DNA of 9,702 nt from Anaerolineales bacterium (GTDB taxonomy: Bacteria > Chloroflexota > Anaerolineae > Anaerolineales > Villigracilaceae), in contig JADLCG010000216.1 in assembly GCA_020847355.1 (NCBI GenBank), positions 1 to 9,702 of the forward strand. The letters run 5' to 3'. Each line of letters starts with the position of its first letter. Position 1 is the first letter of the stretch. Positions 1-5,310 of the stretch are shown one piece after another. The position numbers and the translations under genes were made by a program. The notes under the pieces were generated by a model. The model had not been told where the DNA came from and ran no database searches. It saw nothing but the letters and a program-made list of their open reading frames with translations.

Positions 1-188
1 CCTTGCTTACCGCGCCACAGGTTGCCGCCGCCGATCACTACCGCCACTTCCACGCCCATTTCATGGACTTCTTTGATGCGGCTGGCAATTGATTCGGCGT
101 CGTCCACGTCAATGCCAAAGCCGGTAGGTCCGCCCAGCGCTTCGCCGCTTAATTTCAGCAAGATTCTTTTGTACTTCAGTTCAGCCAT
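1..188 (-). CDS. pyrH: UMP kinase, N-terminal part (runs off the window)
   Basis: Uridylate kinase phosphorylates UMP to UDP with ATP in the cytoplasm, an early step of pyrimidine nucleotide synthesis. Only the first 62 codons are present; the 3' part lies before base 1. The start shows the amino-acid-kinase fold of bacterial PyrH: MAELKYKRILLKLSGEALGG near the N terminus (the K-x-SGE phosphate-binding segment), then VAVVIGGGNLWRG around residues 48-60, the glycine-rich nucleotide-site loop typical of this family. The start ATG (186-188) is supported by GGAGG at 194-198, 5 nt upstream. It follows tsf after a 75-nt gap that holds a terminator. The order rpsB-tsf-pyrH is common in bacteria (established knowledge), so expression probably depends partly on readthrough from rpsB. 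Identity is secure; length and C terminus cannot be judged. Confidence 0.95.
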   Translation of the reverse strand, partial: MAELKYKRILLKLSGEALGGPTGFGIDVDDAESIASRIKEVHEMGVEVAVVIGGGNLWRGKQ

Positions 189-228
189 ATTTGCCTCCGA
201 TAAATAGTTTGAAATGACAAACTTACAT

Positions 229-259
229 AAAAAAAGAGCCAACCCAAAGGCTGGCTCTT
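229..259 (-). terminator. Rho-independent terminator after tsf
   Basis: An 8-bp perfect stem (AAGAGCCA at 234-241 pairs with TGGCTCTT at 252-259) has a 10-nt loop. Read on the minus strand it is followed by seven T residues (229-235). It begins 5 nt after the tsf stop codon and ends about 40 nt before the pyrH start. It should therefore attenuate or end rpsB-tsf transcription ahead of pyrH. Confidence 0.85.
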
Positions 260-263
260 AAAC

Positions 264-875
264 TTATTCTGTTTGGGCGGCGCTCTCGCCAAGTTCCCAA
301 CGCTTGAAGCGGCGGACAACTACGCTTTCGCCGATTGCGGCGATATTTTGCAGGATCAATTTTTCAATTGTGATCGATTCATCGCGGATATACGGTTGGC
401 GCAATAAGGCAACTTCATCCTTATATTTTTCAATGCGGCCCTCAACGATTTTAGCTAAAACGTTATCGGGTTTGCCTTCTTCTTTGGCGCGGGCTTTGGC
501 GATTCCAGATTCGTGTTCGAGTTCTGAAGCCGGGATTTCCTCCGCTTTGATATATTTAGGAGAACTGGCGGCAATTTGCAAAGCGATTTCATGCGCCAAA
601 TTGCGGAATTGTTCGGAACGCGCCACAAAGTCTGTTTCGCAGTTCACTTCAACCATCACGCCCACGCGCCCGCCGCCGTGTGAATACAATTCAACTACGC
701 CGTTCGAGGCGTCGCGGTCCGAGCGTTTGGCGGCGGTGGCCATGCCTTTTTCGCGCAACCAATCCACAGCTTTTTGAAAGTCGCCGTTGGCTTCTTGCAA
801 AGCTTTGCGGCAATCTAACATCGGCGCGCTCGTGGCGGCGCGCAGTTCTTTGATCATCTCAGTCGTTATTTCCAT
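264..875 (-). CDS. tsf: Translation elongation factor Ts (short form)
   Basis: EF-Ts is the guanine-nucleotide exchange factor of EF-Tu; it releases GDP so that EF-Tu can be reloaded during elongation. The 203-residue protein has the N-terminal UBA-like domain (residues 1-45, with LRAATSAPMLDCRKAL) and the hallmark T-D-F-V at residues 81-84, whose Asp and Phe intrude near the EF-Tu Mg2+ site in known structures. It is close in length to the compact Thermus-type EF-Ts (about 196 residues) and much shorter than the E. coli form (about 283), so it has a single dimerisation-type core. AAGGAT at 881-886 lies 5 nt before the ATG. It sits 24 nt after rpsB in the same operon and is followed at once by a terminator. 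No unusual residues were noticed. Confidence 0.97.
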   Translation of the reverse strand: MEITTEMIKELRAATSAPMLDCRKALQEANGDFQKAVDWLREKGMATAAKRSDRDASNGVVELYSHGGGRVGVMVEVNCETDFVARSEQFRNLAHEIALQIAASSPKYIKAEEIPASELEHESGIAKARAKEEGKPDNVLAKIVEGRIEKYKDEVALLRQPYIRDESITIEKLILQNIAAIGESVVVRRFKRWELGESAAQTE

Positions 876-899
876 TTTCTATCCTTCAATCCCAAACAG

Positions 900-1784
900 T
901 TATTCGTCAGTTTTAGCGGTTTCAGTCGCTTCGGCGGTTTCGTCTTTGCGAGTCAAATTCATCTTAGCCAAAGTGGATTCGCCGAGGAGGGTTTCGTCAT
1001 TTTCATTTTGATCGCCATCCACGACCGGTTTGCGCGGCGCGCGGGATTTTTTACCATCGCCCTTCGCTTCAGACCCAACCTGTTCTGGTTCTTCGTCCTT
1101 ACGCAGAGCCTTCCCTTCTAGCACGGCATCCGCAACTTTAGCAACCAGCAATTTGATGGCGCGGATCGCGTCGTCGTTGGAAGGAATGACATAATCCACA
1201 TCTTGCGGATTGCAATTGGTATCCACCAAAGCGACAATCGGAATGTTTAACAAATTCGCTTCGCGCACGGCGGAGATTTCGCGCCCGACATCAATGATGA
1301 ATAATAAGTCCGGGCGGCGTTTCATCGTGCGGGAGCCGGAGAGGCGGGTTTGTAAACGAGTAATCTCGCGTTCGATGAGCAAGCCTTCTTTTTTGGTGAG
1401 GCGATTGATCTCGTCTGAAGAGTGAATGCCTTCCAAACGTTCCAATTCTTGGATGCGCTGATACATCGTGCTCCAGTTGGTGAGCATACCGCCCATCCAG
1501 CGTTCGGTCACATACGGCATACCGCAACGCGCGGCTTCTTCAGCGATGGTTTCTTGCGCCTGACGCTTGGTGCCAACGAACAGGATCGTGCCGCCATTTG
1601 CCACGGTATCGCGAATCACCGAAAAAGCGTGATTGAGCAATTTGACCGTTTGTTGCAAATCAATAATATGGATGCCGTTGCGTTCCGTAAAAATATACGG
1701 TTTCATACGCGGGTCCCACTTATTGGTGCGGTGACCGAAATGCACGCCGCTTTCCAGCAGGGCTTTCATTGAAATTGTAGCCAT
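900..1784 (-). CDS. rpsB: 30S ribosomal protein S2 with charged C-terminal tail
   Basis: S2 binds late in assembly at the head-body junction of the 30S subunit and helps recruit S1. Residues 1-225 match S2 throughout: ISMKALLESGVHFGHRT at 4-20, the signature ARCGMPYVTERWMGGMLTNW at 85-104, and a PDLLFIIDVGRE segment at 158-169. The protein has 294 residues against about 241 in E. coli. The extra length is a hydrophilic tail from about residue 227, with a K/R-rich patch (KKSRAPRKP, 245-253) between acidic stretches; it is probably disordered. Such tails are common in some phyla, and their role here is unknown. AAGGAG (1794-1799) lies 9 nt before the ATG. tsf follows after 24 nt. Control is probably through the structured leader upstream. 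Confidence 0.97.
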   Translation of the reverse strand: MATISMKALLESGVHFGHRTNKWDPRMKPYIFTERNGIHIIDLQQTVKLLNHAFSVIRDTVANGGTILFVGTKRQAQETIAEEAARCGMPYVTERWMGGMLTNWSTMYQRIQELERLEGIHSSDEINRLTKKEGLLIEREITRLQTRLSGSRTMKRRPDLLFIIDVGREISAVREANLLNIPIVALVDTNCNPQDVDYVIPSNDDAIRAIKLLVAKVADAVLEGKALRKDEEPEQVGSEAKGDGKKSRAPRKPVVDGDQNENDETLLGESTLAKMNLTRKDETAEATETAKTDE

Positions 1785-1927
1785 GATTCAAAACTCCTTA
1801 ACTTGTGCCGTTCTCCGCCAGGCGCTTTCACAAAGCGCTGTGGAACGGGATGAGTTTAGTGGGGTATATAAACCCACTCAGGGACGCTTATTGCCCGTCC
1901 CAGGCAAGATGCGCTCTTTTTTGAGCG
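1785..1927 (-). promoter_or_regulatory. Structured 5' leader of rpsB-tsf (candidate S2 autoregulatory RNA)
   Basis: The roughly 140-nt leader contains several inverted repeats in a row. Nearest the gene is a nested hairpin: outer stem 1808-1813/1843-1848 (CCGTTC/GAACGG) and inner stem 1822-1828/1832-1838 (GCGCTTT/AAAGCGC, 3-nt loop). Further upstream are a bulged stem with 1851-1854 and 1861-1864 region pairing into CCCACTCA (1873-1880), a 6-bp stem 1881-1886/1896-1901 (GGGACG/CGTCCC), and a small CGCTC/GAGCG hairpin at about 1912-1927. Ribosomal protein leaders that bind their own product are well established, including one for rpsB in other bacteria. Assigning that role here is inference from position and structure. 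Confidence 0.5.
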
Positions 1928-1933
1928 GGCGAG

Positions 1934-1942
1934 ATTATACCA
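1934..1942 (-). promoter_or_regulatory. Extended -10 promoter of rpsB-tsf
   Basis: On the minus strand a perfect TATAAT (1934-1939) is directly preceded by TGG, which fits the TGn of an extended -10 element. No convincing -35 hexamer is seen at 16-18 nt, which extended -10 promoters tolerate. The predicted start is near 1927, giving the structured leader of about 140 nt. Confidence 0.6.
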
Positions 1943-1957
1943 CAAGCCTTACAAGGG

Positions 1958-1986
1958 TGGTTTAAATAAAAGAGATGCGATATAGT
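1958..1986 (+). promoter_or_regulatory. Weak candidate promoter for the membrane protein pair
   Basis: TATAGT at 1981-1986 is a good -10 hexamer, 27 nt before the first start codon. At 17 nt upstream only TGGTTT (1958-1963) can serve as -35, a poor match. It is placed back to back with the rpsB promoter. Confidence 0.3.
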
Positions 1987-2012
1987 CACGGCATACAAAT
2001 CAGGAGAGATTT

Positions 2013-2771
2013 ATGCGCGAAACGAGTTCAACCCTGAACGTCTCAATCAAGCCCGCCAAAGCCGCGCTCTTTTTATTGTTCGGCGTGCTACTTATGATCG
2101 CTTTAAGCCTATTTGGACAGCGCTTTCGTTTCTTTGACGGCTATCGCGTCAGCGGACCCGTTCAAGATTATTTTCTACGGATGTTCATCAATCAGTTTTT
2201 TGTAAACAGCGAGGGGAATATTGCCACTTTTTGGAATGCTCTAATAATCATCTGCGTGGCGGCGCTGACTTTTATAATCGCTTCAATCAAGTTTTCTCAA
2301 AAAGATAAATATCGCTTTGAATGGCTGTTTTTAGGCGTAGTGTTTTTATTGCTTTCCATGGATGAAGCCTCCGTCATCCACGAGAAATTCAACGTTCTGC
2401 TCAAAAATCTGCCAGATTTCAACGGCTGGACGCATTACAAATGGCTCTACGCCGGAGTCGTCGTCGTAGGTTTGTTGACTTTAGCCTTTGTGCGCTTTTA
2501 TTTACACCTTGACCTGCGAAACAAAGTTTTATTTCCCCTACCCATGACGCTTTATTTACTGGGAGCGTTTGGCGGCGAATTATTCAGCGGGAAGTACGCG
2601 CAGTATTACGGCACTAAAAATATCGTCTATACGCTTTTGACCCACGCTGAAGAATTTGGGGAACAGTTCGGTCTCGTTTTGATGGTCTACACTTTATTGG
2701 CTTATCTATCCAAACATTATTCGCAAATCGAGTTCAAGGTAGAAACGCCCATGCCAGCGGCGGATGAATAA
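2013..2771 (+). CDS. Six-helix membrane protein with D-E-x4-H-E motif (function unknown)
   Basis: The function is not recognised. The 252-residue protein has about six hydrophobic segments (roughly 17-36, 71-92, 104-117, 145-162, 172-191, 217-233) and no obvious cleaved signal. Charged residues inside or at the edges of helices stand out: S-M-D-E-A-S-V-I-H-E at 115-124 (Asp117, Glu118, His123, Glu124), Glu189 in helix 5, and H-A-E-E-F-G-E at 211-217 at the start of helix 6. Membrane-embedded acidic and His residues could bind a metal or form an active site, but this is inference. AGGAGAG at 2002-2008 supports the start. It overlaps the next gene, its paralogue, by 8 nt, so the two are co-transcribed and probably translationally coupled; a heteromeric complex is plausible. 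Other possibilities are a transporter or a membrane enzyme. Confidence 0.85.
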   Translation: MRETSSTLNVSIKPAKAALFLLFGVLLMIALSLFGQRFRFFDGYRVSGPVQDYFLRMFINQFFVNSEGNIATFWNALIIICVAALTFIIASIKFSQKDKYRFEWLFLGVVFLLLSMDEASVIHEKFNVLLKNLPDFNGWTHYKWLYAGVVVVGLLTLAFVRFYLHLDLRNKVLFPLPMTLYLLGAFGGELFSGKYAQYYGTKNIVYTLLTHAEEFGEQFGLVLMVYTLLAYLSKHYSQIEFKVETPMPAADE

Positions 2772-3489
2772 AATGAAAAAGACACAGCATACGCTTCACA
2801 TTCAACCGCGCAAAATCATCCCCTGGTTAGTCGGCGTTTCGGTCTTGATTATTATTTTCAGCCTGCTCGGTCAAAAGCCAATTGAAGAAGGCAACCCAAC
2901 TAAAAAATTCTTTTTGGATTTATTTTCAAAAGAATTCTTTGTCAACGGCGGGGAAAACATCGCCGCCTATTGGAACATGCTTCTCTTAATTCTGGCGGCG
3001 GCGCTGGCTTTTGTAATTGCAGGGGTTAAGGCCCATCAAAAGGCTAAATCTAAAAACGCATGGCGGATATTGGGAGCGCTCTTCGCCTATTTTGCGGTGG
3101 ACAAACTAGCGCTGATCACGCCCAAACTGCTGGCGCTCCTCCAAAACCTGCCGGAAATAGAAGGCGGTTTTCGCTATAACTGGCTTTACCCAACTGCCGC
3201 TTTCATTGGTTTAGCAGTTTTCTCGTTTTTCGTCTGGTTCTATTTTCAATTGGACGCAAGCAATAAAGTTCTTTTCCCCATTGCGCTGATTTTATATTTC
3301 CTTGGCGCTTATCGGAATTTTCTCATCAGCGGGATGTATGCCAAGCTACACAGCGAGAATGCCGCATATCTATGGCTCACCCACTTTGAGGAATTTCTTG
3401 GTTTATTGGGCGTTATCTTGATGATTTATTTTCTACTGACTTATCTAGCCAGCCATAAACTAGAGATCGCATTAACTTCTGAAGCATAA
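2764..3489 (+). CDS. Paralogous six-helix membrane protein lacking the charged motif
   Basis: The function is unknown. It is clearly a paralogue of the preceding protein, colinear along nearly the whole length. Shared stretches include KEFFVN..ENIA..WN (56-71; NQFFVN..GNIA..WN in the first copy), NKVLFP at 167-172 and LTHFEEF at 205-211. It has 241 residues and the same helix pattern. The intramembrane motif has decayed: D-E-x4-H-E of the first copy reads D-K-x4-T-P here (113-120), Glu189 is replaced by Phe186, and the third Glu of H-A-E-E-F-G-E is gone. If the motif is catalytic or metal-binding, this copy may be a structural or regulatory partner. The ATG at 2764 overlaps the previous gene's end by 8 nt; an alternative ATG lies at 2773. 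No clear ribosome binding site is seen, which fits coupled translation. A strong terminator follows at once. Confidence 0.85.
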   Translation: MNKMKKTQHTLHIQPRKIIPWLVGVSVLIIIFSLLGQKPIEEGNPTKKFFLDLFSKEFFVNGGENIAAYWNMLLLILAAALAFVIAGVKAHQKAKSKNAWRILGALFAYFAVDKLALITPKLLALLQNLPEIEGGFRYNWLYPTAAFIGLAVFSFFVWFYFQLDASNKVLFPIALILYFLGAYRNFLISGMYAKLHSENAAYLWLTHFEEFLGLLGVILMIYFLLTYLASHKLEIALTSEA

Positions 3490-3526
3490 AAAAAGAGGCT
3501 GTCTAAAAAATAGACAGCCTCTTTTT
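3490..3526. terminator. Bidirectional terminator between membrane gene pair and dnaA
   Basis: A perfect 12-bp stem (3494-3505 with 3511-3522, GC-rich core GAGGCTGTC) has a 5-nt A loop. It is flanked by an A run on the left and a T run on the right, extending the symmetry to 16 bp. Each strand therefore shows hairpin plus T tract, serving the plus-strand membrane genes and minus-strand dnaA. It starts 1 nt after one stop codon and touches the dnaA stop (3526-3528). Confidence 0.93.
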
Positions 3527-4875
3527 CAGATTACAGCCGCTTGTCCATAAAGTTGTTGCTTGAGCGTCACAATATCGCGCCGCAGACGGTCGTCGCGTTC
3601 AATTTGATCGGAGATTTTCTCAATTGCATACATGACGGTGGAGTGATCTCTGCCGCCAAGGGCTTCGCCAATTTGCGGGAAGGAGAGGTTCGCTTCTTCT
3701 CTTAAGATATACATGGCAATTTGACGAGGGAGAGCTACGTCTCTGGAGCGATCGCGCCCGAGCATTTTCTCGACGGTGATGTTGAATTTCTTGGCGACTA
3801 AATCAAACACGCGCTCAGGTTCTACATCCGTGCGGGATGGGAGCAAATCAGCGAGGGCGACTTCAACCAAACTAGGCGAAAGCGCCGAGCCGCTTAAATC
3901 CGCGAAGGCGATGATGCGATTCAATGCGCCTTCCAATTCGCGGATGTTGGATTGAACGCGCTTGGCGATGCCTTCTAAAATTTCGTCTGAAATTTGCCGG
4001 CCGGTTCGCTCGGCTTTGGAGCGCAGGATGGCGAGGCGGGTTTCCAAATCTGGCGCTTGAATATCGGCAGTTAAGCCCCACTCAAAGCGTGAGCGGAGGC
4101 GTTCTTCCAAAGTGACTAAGGACTTGGGCGGGCGGTCTGACGAAACGATGATTTGTTTATCTTGCCCGTGCAGGGTGTTGAAGGTGTGGAAAAATTCTTC
4201 CTGCGTGGATTCTTTTCCGGCGATGAATTGAATATCGTCAATCAATAACACGTCGGCAGAGCGGTATTTTTCGCGGAAGGCTTGGGTGGTGTGAGTGCGA
4301 ATGGCGGTGATCATGTCATTCGTGAATTCTTCAGAGGAAACATAGAGGATGTTCAAGCCGCGCGCATGGCAGGCATTGCCAATGGCGTGTAGTAGATGCG
4401 TTTTGCCCAGCCCAACCCCCCCATAGAGGAAGAGCGGATTGTAGGCGCGGGCAGGCTTTTCTGCCACGGCTTGACAAGCGGCGTGAGCCAAGCGATTACC
4501 TGAGCCAACGACATAAGTATCAAAGGTGTAGCGCGGGTTGAGGGTGACGTGGCGGGGTTTTGATTCAGCTTGAGTAATTTCAAGGGAAGTTGAAGCAGGC
4601 TCGGGGTCGGGCGTGGCGGCGGTTTCGTCATTTTGCGAGACGACAAAGTTGACGGCTACGTTTGAGTTGAGAATCCCAATCAAAAGGCGGTTGACCGTGC
4701 TGGCAAGGCGGCTTTCGAGCCAATCGCGCGCGTAGGCGTTACGGACGGCGACTGTCAGCGCGCCGTTTTCATAACTCATTGGTTGTGTATCGCGGACCCA
4801 AGTATCGAAGGATGCGCGGGGCATTTCCATTTGGAGTTGCGCTAAGACAGATTGCCAAGCTTGATCAGCGTTCAT
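3526..4875 (-). CDS. dnaA: Chromosomal replication initiator DnaA
   Basis: DnaA is the AAA+ ATPase that binds DnaA boxes at oriC, opens the duplex and helps load the helicase; it also acts as a transcription regulator. All four domains are visible in 449 residues: domain I (1-80, W-x-x-V-L and the F-D-T-W patch at 23-26), a short linker rich in Glu/Pro/Thr (81-108), the AAA+ domain with NPRYTFDTYVVG at 113-124, Walker A GGVGLGKT at 152-159, Walker B LLIDDIQF at 210-217 and the Arg-finger region RLRSRFEWG at 259-267, and domain IV with the DNA-binding signature GGRDHSTVMYAI at 407-418. AAGG about 9 nt before the ATG is a modest ribosome site. It is a single-gene unit here: dnaN does not follow, and convergent membrane genes lie behind it. 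A probable promoter and a leader hairpin lie upstream. Confidence 0.98.
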   Translation of the reverse strand: MNADQAWQSVLAQLQMEMPRASFDTWVRDTQPMSYENGALTVAVRNAYARDWLESRLASTVNRLLIGILNSNVAVNFVVSQNDETAATPDPEPASTSLEITQAESKPRHVTLNPRYTFDTYVVGSGNRLAHAACQAVAEKPARAYNPLFLYGGVGLGKTHLLHAIGNACHARGLNILYVSSEEFTNDMITAIRTHTTQAFREKYRSADVLLIDDIQFIAGKESTQEEFFHTFNTLHGQDKQIIVSSDRPPKSLVTLEERLRSRFEWGLTADIQAPDLETRLAILRSKAERTGRQISDEILEGIAKRVQSNIRELEGALNRIIAFADLSGSALSPSLVEVALADLLPSRTDVEPERVFDLVAKKFNITVEKMLGRDRSRDVALPRQIAMYILREEANLSFPQIGEALGGRDHSTVMYAIEKISDQIERDDRLRRDIVTLKQQLYGQAAVI

Positions 4876-4908
4876 AATTACGAGCCTTTTTGGATGTGAG
4901 GTATATAA

Positions 4909-4937
4909 AATTAAACCGCCTGTTGTGCGGCTTAATT
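4909..4937 (-). promoter_or_regulatory. Hairpin in dnaA leader
   Basis: Two arms of AATTAA-x-CCGC and GCGG-x-TTAATT (4909-4919 and 4927-4937) form 10 bp with one A-C mismatch and a 7-nt loop, 34 nt before the dnaA start. Read on the minus strand, GCCGC/GCGGT is followed by a T-rich stretch, so it could act as an attenuator. It could instead be a protein-binding palindrome. Confidence 0.45.
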
Positions 4938-5018
4938 GGCTTGCTTATTGCTTTGTGAAGAAAACTTTCAAGGGGTCTGGATGTTATCTTGCGCGCATCC
5001 ATGTTTCAGCGTGTTTGT

Positions 5019-5046
5019 ATTCTAGCACACACTTTAAAGATAACAA
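5019..5046 (-). promoter_or_regulatory. Candidate dnaA promoter
   Basis: On the minus strand TTGTTA (5041-5046) and TAGAAT (5019-5024) are separated by 16 nt, matching the sigma-70 consensus at 4/6 and 5/6 positions. The predicted start near 5012 gives a leader of about 135 nt. An inverted pair GTTATCTT (4983-4990) and AAGATAAC (5037-5044) flanks it, the second copy overlapping the -35. Confidence 0.5.
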
Positions 5047-5190
5047 GGCGTTCGACCTACGTTAAGTTTAAAAGATTTGTTTTTTTAAGGTTGTGTAAGC
5101 TTAAAGAAAGCCGCTTGGTTAAATTGCTTTTTGGGTCGTATGGTAGAACAAGCGTTTCAGGCAGAAACAAGCCCGCACGCACGCCGACCC

Positions 5191-5202
5191 CCCATATATG
5201 GG
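5191..5202. repeat. 12-bp perfect palindrome (possible operator)
   Basis: CCCATATATGGG is fully self-complementary and is followed directly by TATAAATATG (5203-5212). It lies about 160 nt upstream of the predicted dnaA start site and about 105 nt past the kinase stop codon. A dimeric regulator site is possible; nothing in the window shows which protein would bind. Confidence 0.35.
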
Positions 5203-5276
5203 TATAAATATGTTTTTTTGAGGTTTAAGCACAAGGCTTCCTTAAAGAATGAGCGCGCATAGATTGTGCGTTCGTT

Positions 5277-5310
5277 AAAATTGAATCTCTTGTTTCCGTG
5301 ATTCAATTTT
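5277..5310 (-). terminator. AT-rich hairpin at the end of the kinase gene
   Basis: A perfect 11-bp inverted repeat (5277-5287 AAAATTGAATC with 5300-5310 GATTCAATTTT) has a 12-nt loop and overlaps the kinase stop codon. On the minus strand the 3' arm ends in TTTT. The stem is AT-rich and the T run short, so it may be a weak terminator. Confidence 0.5.

Larger units (their letters stand above)
4876..5308. other. 433-bp non-coding region between dnaA and the sensor kinase
   Basis: No convincing gene is seen. It contains the dnaA leader and promoter, three copies of TTAAAGA (5034-5040, 5101-5107, 5242-5248), A/T-rich runs (for example a T run at 5089-5096), a C-rich stretch beside a 12-bp palindrome (5191-5202), and the AT-rich hairpin behind the kinase gene. 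No TTATCCACA-type DnaA box was found on either strand by eye, so calling it oriC is not supported. A small open frame at 4989-5207 has no ribosome site and an unnatural composition. Confidence 0.6.

Noticed and set aside
304..1772. Plus-strand open frames across tsf and rpsB
   Set aside because: They are antisense shadows of strongly conserved minus-strand genes and lack ribosome sites.
4989..5207. 72-codon open frame in the dnaA-kinase gap
   Set aside because: It has no ribosome site, its composition is unlike a protein (rich in Arg, Lys and Ser), and it overlaps the dnaA promoter on the other strand.
4876..5308. oriC beside dnaA
   Set aside because: No DnaA box of the usual consensus and no GATC or AT-rich 13-mer array was found by eye. 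TTAAAGA repeats alone are too short to support it.
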